Shown here piece after piece: positions 1-10,885 of a stretch of DNA of 64,000 nt (its first letter is position 1; each line of letters starts with the position of its first letter). This DNA is from Lithobates sylvaticus. Its lineage: Eukaryota; Chordata; Amphibia; Anura; Ranidae. The stretch lies in the NCBI GenBank assembly GCA_028564925.1, contig CM053031.1, forward strand, positions 100,862,888-100,926,887, given 5' to 3'. The position numbers and the translations under genes were made by a program. The notes under the pieces were generated by a model. That model was given only the letters and a program-made list of their open reading frames with translations, searched no databases and was not told the DNA's origin.

Positions 1-267
1 GACCCTAACAAATGTATATAGAAATCAAATATACCTCATGAAAAAAAAATACTAAACTCCAAACACCAAACCTAAAAAAACTATAGGCAAAAAAGCCCTG
101 TTATTTTTTTTATAAACATAATACATTTAAAATAAACGTGAATATAAACTAAAATGAAAAAAGAAAAATTACAAAACACTGTTCTGCTGCCCCAATCTAA
201 GCATGTGCAATCTCTATAACCAATCCAGTTGAGGTGAGATAGCTATAACTTACAATCTCAGCAGTAG

Positions 268-820
268 GGATGAGCCAAACACCCCCTGGTTCTGTTCGCA
301 GCAGAACATGCGAACAGGCAAAAAATTCGTTTGAACGCGCGAACACCGACAACAAGTCTATGGGTCTAAAGTGCTAATTTGAAAGGCTTATACACAAGTT
401 ATTGCCATAAAAAGTGTTTGGGGACCCGGGTCCTGCCCCATGGGGACATGTATCAATGCAAAAAAAAGTTTTAAAAATTACGTTTTTTCAGGAGCAGTGA
501 TTTTAATAATGCTTAAAGTGAAACAATAAAAATGAAATATTCCTTTAAATATCGTGCGTGCCTGGGGGTGTCCTTGGTATGCCTGTAACGTAGTGCATTT
601 TTCCCATGTTTATAACAGTGCCACAGCAAAATGAAATTTCTAAAGGAAAATATTTCATTTAAAACTGCTCACGACTGTAATGTATTGTCGGATCCCGGCA
701 ATACAGATAAAAATACCAAAAATACCAACAAAAAAAAATGGAGTGGATGTCACCCCCCAAAATCCATACCAGGCCATTCAGGTCTGGTGACACGTACCTT
801 GTGGGTGAGCCTGACGTGCA
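268..820. repeat. Dispersed repeat, class unknown
   Basis: It starts near GGGATGAGCCAAACACC, a phrase I associate with a common ranid repeat. Inside is an inverted pair, AAATGAAATATTCCTTTAAA near 530 and its near-complement near 640-660. I cannot place it in a superfamily. Bases 1-267 hold only AT-rich sequence. Confidence 0.35.
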
Positions 821-970
821 GAGGGAGACCTCTCGTACAGCCCTGGTTCCTGGATCACTGGAGTTGGGAACAGTGACCGTAGGAGCACAGGGAGGTAGGA
901 GCACCTGCAGAGTTCTCTGGAGCTGGAGATGATGACCATTGGGGGGTGCTGGAACCGACTGGGATGCAGG

Positions 971-1060
971 GGATGCAGGTCAGCTGGATGCTGGTGATCA
1001 GGATGCAGGTCAACTGGATGCAGGTGCGCAGGATGCAGGTCAGCTGGATGCAGGTGCGCC
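971..1060. repeat. Tandem repeat, 3 x 30 bp
   Basis: Three near-identical 30-base units beginning GGATGCAGGTCA. They sit in a CAGG/GGTCAG-rich tract that continues to about 1340. The short open frames over it are by-products of the repeat. Confidence 0.8.
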
Positions 1061-1603
1061 AGGGAGCAACAAGAGCATGCAGATGCGCACGGCAGGCAGG
1101 AGCAAGGTCAGACAAGCTGGGTCATACACAGTGGATCAGTTCAGACAGAATCGGCAGGCAAGGGATGGTCAGAGTCCAGGCTGGTAGGCAATGGCAGGTC
1201 AGGTAGGCAGGTAAACAAAGCAAGGTCAAATGGAAGCCAGAGGTCAGGAGTGGAGACAGCAGCGAGGTCAGGAAGCCGGGTCAGATATGAGATCAGATGC
1301 AGATACAGGAGCAGGTCACAGGAAAAGCTGCAGATCAAGACCAAGAGCTGAACAGTGGGAGCCCCTTTTAAAGACCCACTGGCGCCAAAGCCGCGTTACT
1401 GTGTGCGCATGCACGATCTCCATGATCGGCGCATGCGCATTGGCGCACGTCTGTCAGCTGCTGGGTGCCTGTTGGCCGGGATGCGCCTAAGCCCTGCTGC
1501 AGGTCTAGAAGCCGTATGTCCATGACATCTGGTATGGATATTAAGGGGAACCCCACACCAAAAGAAAATGTAAATGGCATGGCGGTCCCCCAGGCACTAT
1601 ATA

Positions 1604-3222
1604 CAGTGGTGTGAAAAAGTGTTTGCCCCCTTCCTCATTTCCTGTTCCTTTGCATGTTTGTCACACTTAAGTGTTTCGGAACATCAAACCAATTTAAACA
1701 ATAGTCAAGGACAACACAAGTAAACACAAAATGCAATTTGTAAATGAAGGTGTTTATTATTAAAGGTGAAAAAAAATCCAAACCATCATGGCCCTGTGTG
1801 AAAAAGTGATTGCCCCCTAAACCTAATAACTGGTTGGGCCACCCTTAGCAGCAACAACTGCAACCAAGCATTTGCAATAACGTGCAATGAGGCTTTTACA
1901 GCGTCCTGGAGGAATTTTGGCCCACTCATCTTTGCAGAATTGTCCTAATTCAGTTACATTAGAGGGTTTTCGAGCATGAACGGCCTTTTTAAGGTCATAC
2001 CACAACATCTCAATAGGATTCAGGTCAGGACTTTGGCTAGGCCACTCCAAAGTCTTCATTTTGTTTTTCTTCAGCCATTCGGTGGTGGACTTGCTGGTGT
2101 GTTTAGGATCATTGTCCTGCTGCAGAACCCAAGTTCGTTTCAGCTTGAGTACACGAACAGATGGTCGGACATTCTCCTTCAGGATCTCTTGGTAGACAGC
2201 AGAATTCATAGTTCCTTTTATCACGGCAAGTCTTCCAGGTCCTGAAGCAGCAAATCAGCCCCAGACCATCACACTACCACCACCATATTTTACTGTTGGT
2301 ATAATGTTCTTTTTCTGAAATGCAGTGTTCCTTCTACGCCAGATATACTTGGACACACACCTTCCAAAGAGTTCCACTTTTGTCTCATCGGTCCACAGAA
2401 TGTTGTCCCAAAAGTCTTGGGGATCATCAAGATGTGTTGTGGAGAAATTGAGACAAGCTTTGATGTTCTTTTTGCTCAGCAGTGGTTTTCTCCTTGGAAC
2501 TCTGCCATGCAGGCCATTTTTGCCCAGTCTTTTCCTGATGGTGGAGGCATGAACGCTGACCTTAACTGAGGCAAGTGAGGCCTGCAGTTCCTTGGAAGTT
2601 GTTGTGGGGTCTTTTGTGACCTCTTGGATGAGTCGTCGCTGCGCTCTTGGGGTAATTTTGGGCGGCCGGCCACTCCTGGGCAGGTTCACCACTGTTCCAT
2701 GTCTTCGCCATTTGTGGATAATGGCTCTCACTGTGGTTCGCTGGATTCCCAAAGCTTTGGAAATGGCTTTATAACCCTTTCCAGACTGATAGATCTCAAT
2801 TACTTTCTTTCTCAATTGTTCCTGAATTTCTTTGGGTCTCGGCATGATGTGTAGCTTTTAAGGATCTTCTGGTGGACCTTACTGTGTCAAGCAGCTCCTA
2901 TTTAAGTGATGCCTTGATTGTGAACAGGTGTGGCAATAATCAGGCCTGGGTGTGGCTAGAGAAATTGAACTCAGGTGTGGACAACCACAGTTATAGTATG
3001 TTTTAACAAGGGGGGCAATCACTTTTTCACACAGGGCCATGATGGTTTGGATTTTTTTCACCTTTAATAATAAACACCTTCATTTACAAATTGCATTTTG
3101 TGTTTACTTGTGTTGTCCTTGACTATTGTTTAAATTGGTTTGATGTTCCGAAACACTTAAGTGTGACAAACATGCAAAGGAACAGGAAATGAGGAAGGGG
3201 CAAACACTTTTTCACACCACTG
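1604..3222 (-). mobile_element. Tc1/mariner-type transposon, near-intact
   Basis: A 1619-bp element flanked by TA on both sides (1602-1603 and 3223-3224). Terminal inverted repeats of about 215 bp (1604-1819 and 3010-3222) are nearly identical, which suggests recent insertion. Each TIR has an outer and an inner GTGTGAAAAAGTG motif, the IR/DR layout of Sleeping Beauty and its relatives, where transposase binds both sites. It lies outside the cps1 transcript. It looks close to the Frog Prince/Passport group by memory, not checked. Confidence 0.95.
1823..2845 (-). pseudogene. Tc1-like DD34E transposase, one in-frame stop
   Basis: The frame runs 340 codons from MPRPKEIQEQL to AAKGGPTSY with a single TGA at 2255-2257, in place of an expected Cys of the VWGCFAASG motif. 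The N-terminal paired-like helix-turn-helix (residues about 1-110) includes a GRPPK linker. The catalytic triad is present: Asp of LWTDETKVE, Asp of QQDNDPKH, and Glu of DLNPIEMLW exactly 34 residues later. Length equals the family norm. Several Arg-to-Cys changes (for example ARYCKCL) suggest CpG decay. As read, the product would be truncated and lose the second Asp and the Glu, so it is probably inactive. Confidence 0.92.
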
Positions 3223-3274
3223 TACTCTTAACAGTAGTATATATACTATACGGCCTGCCCTATATGCTCTGAAG

Positions 3275-3691
3275 AAAATTGGGCCTTAGTTGTTGGTGGT
3301 ACCAAAACACTGTAAGCCCTCACAGTTACTCTTGTTGGGTGCAGGAACGGACCCTACTGTGAAATATTATATCAAAAATTGTAATAACATGCCCCTGTTA
3401 AACAGGGGCAGAAAAATTGGGCCTTGGGCGGTGGTGGTGGTGTTGCCACAACACTGTAAGCCCTCACAGATACTCTTCTTGGGTGCAGGAACGGGCCCTG
3501 CTGTGAAATATTATATCAAATATTGTAATTACATGCCCCTGTTAAACAGGGGCATAAAAATTGGGCCTTGGACAGTGGCAGTGGTGCCACAACACTGTAA
3601 CCCCTCACAGATACTCTTGTTGGGCACAGGAATGGGCTCTGCTGTGAAATATTATGTAAAAAATTGTAATTACATGCCCCTGTTTAACAGG
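3275..3691. repeat. Tandem repeat, 3 x ~140 bp
   Basis: Three units (from 3275, 3413 and 3557) begin AAAATTGGGCCTTGG. Each ends in a GCCCCTGTT...AACAGGGGC palindrome, imperfect in the third. An open frame spans all three only because the units are near multiples of three; its repeated PSQILLLG peptide is not known to me. It lies directly next to the Tc1 element and upstream of the gag-like fossil. Confidence 0.8.
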
Positions 3692-4879
3692 ATGTTGCCT
3701 TATGAATTTATGTGAAATCTCCATTAATAGCTGTAATAGTAATAGCTTTGTATCTATGTAACATAGCGTCCCAGAAGTTTGTTAGGCAGACAACTTGATG
3801 CCTAAGCTTGTGTATCAAACAATGGGACCCAAAGCTCATTGTTCTACACATACTCACTTCAAAGGATCCCATGTTTGAATATGCAATAAGGGGCCGTGGC
3901 CAGTCTGACATGTATACTTAATTTTCCAAAAAATGTAATCTACTTACAAAGTTAAGTTTCCTGCTCAAAATAGTCTGGGACAAGGATTTGCATTAAAGGG
4001 GGCTGACTTATGCAAAGTATAGGGATTGGAGATGTAGCCAGTCCTTACCCAGGATTAGAGAGGCCCACCAATCAGAGCCACGCCATGCCAACCAATGAGG
4101 CATCAGCCTGTAATGATATGCACAGACAAGATGGGAGGGAAACACACACTCTCTGGTGTAGCAGTCACCCGAATGGAACCTTTGTGGGTCATAGCCTGGT
4201 AACTATTGGAACTAAATATGTTTATCTTATGTCTTTTCTGTGCTACTGTTTGTAGATTAATGTTTTAAGGAATATACTCTGTATTCCTTCATGTAATCCA
4301 TGATTTTTACCCTTTTCCTGTACAGTTAGATGCTGCTGTGTATTAGTCAAGGCCTACTTTACTATATACCAATACATTTTTGTTATTGTGGTAAAGCTTT
4401 CACTTATGGTCAAAGAACTCTCATTTGTTTTCTGTTAAAATACAAAACTGTGGAAGTCTGGTTGCTGAAGCTAATATCTGAGAACATTTAATTTTAGAGT
4501 GTAAAATAAGGTGTGTCAATGTGTCGTATAGTATTTTTTTTTTTTTATATTTTTTTTTTAAAAACTGAATTGGGTGTAACAGCTATTGGTGTAAACATGG
4601 CTGTGTTTACCTTTTATTGTCAACCTAGAGGGTTACCCTATTGTTCCTTGTGTGGTTATCTCAGCACTATTGTTTGTGGTGTGTATATGGTACATACTGT
4701 ATCTCCATCTCTATTGTTCAGCACGTCTCCTCTATCTTTTGTTTCTTGGGTGTAGAGTCTATTCTGTGAAGATACTAGTGTTATTTTAATATTTGTGTCT
4801 CCATTCTTGTGCATATTCTAAGTGGTAGACTACTGTGTCAGAAGTCTGTTCTGTGGTGTATTGTTGTATCGTCACTGAA
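3692..4879. other. No gene seen; possible leader of retroelement fossil
   Basis: AT-rich sequence with a T-tract near 4530-4560 and no coding signal. Being just upstream of the gag-like remnant, it may include an old LTR or leader, but I cannot define ends. Inference only. Confidence 0.2.
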
Positions 4880-5153
4880 CTTGTACATCATAGAGAAATT
4901 GATGGCCAGGATTGCTAAAGTTAAAAATAGCTCTGAAATAATAAGAACAATGGAGGAATCTAAAAGCCCATGGCACCAGGCACAAGAGTATGTAAATATA
5001 AAGCTTACAGAGAAAAAAATACAGCAAACGTGAGGGTAAGACTGCACCAATTTTTGCGGATTGCTGGTTGGCTAACAAGTACAGACAGTTATTGTTGCAA
5101 AACATATCGCTAAAGGAGGATCTAGAAACAGCCAAAAGTAATATCAGTATTCT

Positions 5154-5567
5154 AATGCCGTTTATACACGATCAGATTTTCCGACAACAAAACCGTGGAT
5201 TTTTTTCCAAAGGATGTTGGCTCAAACTTGTCTTGCATACACACAGTCACACAAATGTTGTTGGAAATTCGGAACATCAAGAACACAGTGACGTACAAGA
5301 CATATGACGAGCCGAGAAAAAAGAAGTCCAATAGCCAGTGTGGCTCCTTGTGCTTGATTCCGAGCATGCTACTACACACACACGTACACACGATCAGACT
5401 TTCCGACAACAAGTGAAGTTGTCGGAAAATTTGAGAACCTGCTCTCAAACATTTGTGGCTGGAAATTCCGACAGCAAATGTTCGATGGAGCATACACACG
5501 GTCGGACTTTCCAACAACAAGCTCACATCGAACATTTCCCGTCGGAAAGTCTGACCGTGTGTACCGA
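5154..5567. mobile_element. MITE, GTACACACGATCGG family, copy 1
   Basis: Its ends match TGCCGTTTATACACGATC on the left and the complement of GTACACACGGTCAG on the right. Many internal copies of TTTTCCGACAACAA occur in both orientations. It lies after TAA and within the gag-like fossil. Short open frames here are by-products of the repeat. Confidence 0.7.
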
Positions 5568-6095
5568 GTTTCTATGACAAATTTGAATGCTAGCCACCAG
5601 CAACCAACAATAGACAACCAAAACAAGCAGGGAGAGGTTGATCAGCTGGCACGTGGGCTGAAGGCTGCAGAGAGTAAATGTAAAAAATTGTCTACATCTT
5701 CCAGCCCAGGGCAGCTTGTGCAATCTCCACATACCATAGATTGTAAGGCAATCGGTTTGAGTATCTCTAGAAGCAACAGGAAATTATCACCATCTGGAGT
5801 ATGTGCTAGTTTCAACAACTCATTGAAAGGTGGGAGCTCTTTTGAAAGTGCCCCTATATCTCATATGCAGAGAGGAAAAGTTGTGAATCAGGTTTTAGCC
5901 ATTGAATATTCTCAGCCTAAAACCACGCCGGTTTAAAGAGATGCTTTAATACTTTACAAAAGATAAAATGCTACACCTGTGGGTTATTTGGTCACATTGC
6001 CCAGTTTTGTTTGTCTTCTGGTGAAAAGATATTAAAACAGAATAAATATACAACAAAAAAGCATGGCGTGGATGTGTACTCACCATGCTGGGGTG

Positions 6096-9000
6096 CAGGG
6101 CCGGATTAACATAAGGGCTATTGGAGCTGCAGCTCCAGGCCCCTTTCTCAAGATAGGCCCATTTGCCCAAAAAAAAATATATAAAATCCCCCAAAAAAAC
6201 TTAGAGGGTTGTAGCTCGGCAATCAGGAGTCACAGAGAGCCAACATTTAGGGGGTAGGTAGCTAAAGACCTACTCCAGCACTGGTTAAAATATGGGGCTG
6301 CTATCTATGGTTCCGGAGATAGAGGGCTGCTTGCGCAGCCTGTCAGAAGCTACATACAGAGCAGCCAGTTTAAATACAAGCTGGAACACTCTGCAGCAGA
6401 CTGAGAGGATGTACTCACAGTGCTTATTATAATTATTTGTATATTACTTATGATAATTAACCCCTTGCCACCCAGGCCCATTCTAAGACTCTGAGATTCT
6501 CTCCTACATGTAAAAATCATAATTATTTTATGCTAGAAAATTACTCAGAACCCTCAAGCATTATATATTGTTTTAGCAGACACCCTATGGAATAAAATGG
6601 TGGTCTTTGCAACTTTTTATGTTACACGATATTTGCACAGAAATTTTTCAAACTTTTTTTTGGAAAAAAATTGTTTCATTCATAAGAATAAAACACTAAA
6701 GTTAGAACGATTTTTTGTTGTGTACTAAGTGAAGCTTTAATTTTTTTTACAGGTTACATGTTTAGAGTTACAGAGGAGATCTAGTGCTAGAATTATTGCT
6801 CTCCCTCTAACTATCGTGGCGTATGTAACTGTGTGTATCTAGCTCTGATACTAACCAGTGCCTACCCATCCACTGACTAGTATCTCTCCCCAGCCTGTCC
6901 CCACACACCATCTCACCTGCTGACCTGTGAATGGAGCAATCACTCCCACAGTGTTATTGTGTTCTGCCAGTGAATACAATGATTAGTGTTGCTAACTATA
7001 GCTGGCAGCACTGATTGTTTTGGGGAAAACCTGACAGGCTGGTTGTACTCAAGTCGGTTAATAGGTTGACTTTTGTAAAACCAGCTAGCCCATACATAGA
7101 TCGACTATGGCGGGTCTCTGCTTAATTGGTGTAATTTCAATCCATGTATGGCCTGCTTAACGACTACACAGTCCCTAAACATCCTTCCACAAACCTTTAC
7201 ATTTTTCCTTCCCAGATTACTTCATCCTTCTCTCCTATACATAGTGCCCACTGTCATACTCTCCACACTTCAATCCTATACATAGTGCCCACTGTCATAA
7301 TCTCCACACTTGTCTCCTGTACATACTGCTCACTGTCATACCCTCCACACTTCTCTCCTATACATAGCGCCCGCTGTCATATCCTACACACTCCTCTTCT
7401 GTACATAGTGCCCGCTGTCATACACTTCTGTCCTGTACATAGTGCCCACTGTCGTACCCTCCACACTCCTCTCCTATACATAGTGCCCACCGTCATACCC
7501 TCCACACTCCTCTCCTATACATAGTGCCCACCGTCATACCCTCCACACTCCTCTCCTGTACATACTGCTCACTGTCATACCCTCCACACTCCTCTCCTTT
7601 ACATACTGCCCACTGTCATACCCTCCCCACTCCTCTCCTGTACATACTACTCACTGTCATACCCTCCACACTCCTCTCCTATACATAGTGCCCACTGTTA
7701 TACCTCCAACACTTCTCTCCTATACAGAGTGCCCACTTTCATACCCCCCACACTCCTCTCCTGTACATACTACTCACTGTCATACCCTCCATACTCCTCT
7801 CTTATACATAGTGCCCACTGTCATACCTCCAACACTTCTCTCCTATACATAGTGCCCACTGTCATACCCTCCACACTCCTCTCCTGTACATACTACTCAC
7901 TGTCATACCCTCCATACTCCTCTCCTATACATAGTGCCCACCGTAATACCCTCCCTACACACTCCTCTCCTGTAATTACTGCTTACTGTCCTACTCTCCA
8001 CACTTCTCTCCTGTACATAGTGCCCACTGCCATACCCTCCACACTCCTGTACATATTGCTCACTGTCAAACCCTCCACACTCTTCTCTTATACATAGTGC
8101 CCACTGTCATACCCTCTACACTCCTCTGCTGTGCATACTGCCCACTGTCATACCCTTCACACTCCTCTCCTGTATATAGTGCCTTCTGCCATACCCTCTG
8201 CACTGCTCTCATGTACATAGTGCCCACTGTTAGACCCTCCACATTTCTCTCCCTCACCTGCACATACTTCCCACTTTTTTTTTTACCATCCATACTCCTC
8301 CCCTATGCTTCTTACCCACAAAAACTGTTCTTTAAAATTATACTGAATATCCTCAATGTTACCAGCTCTAGAATGGGCACACTTTTGTTATTTCAACTAA
8401 AGGAAATCTCACAGTCCTCATATTTGTTCTGCCCCATTATTAGTACTTATTTAATTTTGTAATTACTATTGTGATGTATAGAGGAACATAGGGGATTTCA
8501 GCTACTCTAAATATAACACTTGTAAAAAAAGCGTCCCTGAAAATATTTTTGTAATGTTGACAACTATGCACTTAGGCACTGCCCAAGAGCCACAGGGTCA
8601 GTAGGGGGCCCCATGAGAGGCTCCTGTGATATTAAAGCGGTAGTAAACTTTTCTAACATTACTACTTTTTAGAGGCCCTGGGGTAGGTTATGCCATAATG
8701 TACAAGTATGCACAGCATATTAGCACATTAGGGTACACTTAAATTGTCAGACTGAGCCCTCCAGTGCTGTGCTGTGATCAATCCGGCGGGGCCCGGGCAT
8801 TTCCATCTTCACCCGGTCTTCCTTCTGGGTTCTGTACCTTCGGTCACTTGCTTTGGCCAGGCTGCGTTGATGTCATTTCCACACATGCTCATGTGCATCC
8901 TCTTTCTCTCATCCCCCCCTTTCTCTCTCATCCTCCCTCCCTTACCCCTCACATCTCTTCATCCCCTTTCTCTCTCTCTCTCTCTCTCTTTCATCCTCCC

Positions 9001-9123
9001 TCTCTCTCTTTAATATAATTTGTTATAACAAAAAATAGTTAGCATTTTTTTTTATTTATTGTTTATAAAAGGCCCCACCAAAATCCTAAGCACCAGGCCC
9101 ATGATGTTTTTAATCTGGCCCTG
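6096..9123. mobile_element. hAT-type element, non-autonomous, 3.0 kb
   Basis: The left end CAGGGCCGGATTAACA and the right end (read inward CAGGGCCAGATTAAAA) are inverted. A perfect 8-bp duplication CTGGGGTG flanks it at 6088-6095 and 9124-9131. CAGGG ends and an 8-bp duplication are hAT hallmarks. No transposase is seen. It carries a 41-bp minisatellite of about 1 kb (7225-8290) and a CT-rich tract (8840-9015). It inserted into the gag-like fossil. Confidence 0.85.
7225..8290. repeat. Minisatellite, ~25 copies of a 41-bp unit
   Basis: The unit is of the form CATACCCTCCACACTCCTCT followed by CCTATACATAGTGCCCACTGT. Two unit types alternate (ATACATAGTGCCC and GTACATACTGCTC). Around 7640-7930 three units form a 123-bp higher-order repeat. 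Frames are open because the sequence is poor in stops, not because of coding. Confidence 0.9.
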
Positions 9124-9628
9124 CTGGGGTGAAGGGCCTAGGAGTAATAAATATGAAAATACGAAATCATACATCCATTCCTCAACTATTAGGGCTGAGA
9201 ATAAGGCTTTACAGTATGAGATTAGACAAATGAAACGGGAACGGGATGAGATTGTGAAAGAATTCCAATCCTTTAAAAGAAACGTTATTGAATACTTGAA
9301 TTGGAAAAATGGAGGGAGTAACTTGTCCATCGGGAACCAAACCAGTACACTAAAACTGGGGATGAAATACAAGATATAAGTTATGTTTTAGAGGTCTATG
9401 GCATTTTAGTTTCACTAGATCAACAGAGTGATGTAATGGATGTGTATGAACTGCCTATGTGTAAACAAAGATTATTATTTTTTTTCTCAGGGGTGTGTAC
9501 ACACCATTGTTGGATGGCCATCAATAAGAAATGTGATCACATTAATGCACAGGCTTTGTATTTTTGTTTTCATTTGCAATGAGCTCAGTACTGGTACCAG
9601 TTTAGATTTATACTTTTTTTTTTACAAG

Positions 9629-10490
9629 TTTAAATTTATCCCCTGAAGGGCCGCGCGCGGCGCGTTCTGTGATGAGCGTGTCTGTGAGACTCGCTGGATC
9701 ACAGATCCGAGTAAGAGGTCGATCCTGACCCCTTACCACGTGATCAGCTGTTAACCAATGACAGCTGATCATGTGATAACAAACAGAGCCGGTAATCTGC
9801 TTTTTTTCCTCCTCGCACTGACAGCGCGAGGAGAAGAAAAAAAGCCAATCACCGGCGGCAGTGAGAGGGACATTAGTCCCGATCACTGCAATGTTCCCCA
9901 GGTCCATGGTGCCCACCTGTGCCCTATATAAGTGCCGCCCACCAGCTTCACCTGTCAGTGCCCACCAGCTTCACCTGTCAGTGCCCACAGTGCCATCTGT
10001 CAGTGCCCAAAGTACCATCTGTCAGTGCCCACAGTGCCATCTGTCAGTGCCCACAGTGCCAGTGCCCACAATGTGCCTTTACAGTGCTGCATATCAGTGT
10101 CACCTATCAGTGCTCATCAGTGTCACCTACCAGTGCCCATCAGTGTCCCCTACCAGTGCCCATCAGTGCCACCTATCAGTGCCACCTATCAGTGCCCATC
10201 AGCAGAAAAATTACCTGTTTGCAAAATTTTATAACAAACTATTGAACATGATTTTTTTATTTTTTTTATTTTCCATCTTTTTTTGTTTGTTTAGCAAAAA
10301 ATAAAAACCCCAGCTGTGATTAAATACGACCAAAAGAAAGCTCTATTTGTAGGAAAAAAAATGATAAAAATGTCATTTGGGTACAGCTTTGTATGACTGC
10401 GCAATTGTCATTCAAAGTGCGTCAGCGCCGAAAGCTGAAAATTGGTCTGGGCAGGAGGGGGGTTTAAGTGCCCAGTAGGCAAGTGGTTAA
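9629..10490 (+). repeat. TTAACCACTT-family repeat, copy 1
   Basis: It ends in AAGTGGTTAA at 10490. It shares with the copies at 10.9, 40.8, 46.6 and 51.1 kb a core with ATAAAAACC and a run ACCAAAAGAAAGCTCTATTTG. Its left end is diverged. Inside, 9945-10205 is a degenerate minisatellite of CAGTGCCCA and CACCTATCAGTG units. Confidence 0.75.
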
Positions 10491-10885
10491 GGAAAGTATG
10501 CATAAAGCAATATGTGCACTGGGTCGCATTACCACTCCTGTTGGACATTTGACCCGATACCTTAATGGGGATAAACCATGAAAAAATAAGAATTATTTTA
10601 TATAATGTGCTGTTAAGCCTCCTTACTTTATCCTACACTGAGCACTGTTTCCTTAACTGTTTGGGATCCCTTGCTTTCTTATAACACAGCCCCCCAGTGT
10701 CCTTTTTTCCTGCTCCTGCCTTACTGATCACAAGGCCCCCATTGTCTTCGCCTCCTTCTCCTCTCACACACTGATCAACTGGATCACTTCATCCTCTTAC
10801 TTTGCTTTTTCTCACTGATCACACAGCCCCCAGCGACCTCTCTTCCTGTTCTTGCTCACACAGAATCCTCTCCTTCTATAAGACT
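10491..10885. other. No gene; degenerate repeats of CTGATCACA
   Basis: The phrase CTGATCACANGCCCCC recurs with variation between about 10630 and 10870 in a CT-rich tract. Nothing else was seen. Confidence 0.4.

Larger units (their letters stand above)
4880..9379 (+). pseudogene. Gag-like retroelement fossil, broken, with insertions
   Basis: Plus-strand pieces at about 4880-5150, 5570-6095 and 9132-9379 read as charged, coiled-coil-like protein. One includes a CX2CX4HX4C zinc knuckle at 5969-6010 (C..C....H....C), typical of retroelement nucleocapsid. Two DNA elements have inserted: a Harbinger-like MITE (5154-5567) and a 3-kb hAT-type element (6096-9123). I see no pol, protease or env, and no LTR pair. 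It is clearly broken, in several places. The family is unclear; an LTR retroelement is the simplest reading. Confidence 0.42.

Noticed and set aside
3290-3715. A 141-codon repeat protein (PSQILLLG units)
   Set aside because: Three ~140-bp tandem units with lengths near multiples of three explain it; the first and second units differ by indels without coding constraint.
7144-8462. Several 120-codon frames rich in Tyr, Ser and Pro
   Set aside because: They lie over a 41-bp minisatellite poor in stop codons, and frames shift between units.
9861-10304. Frames rich in CQCP/SAHQ repeats that look cysteine-rich
   Set aside because: Products of the CAGTGCCCA minisatellite; three overlapping frames are all open, as expected for a simple repeat.
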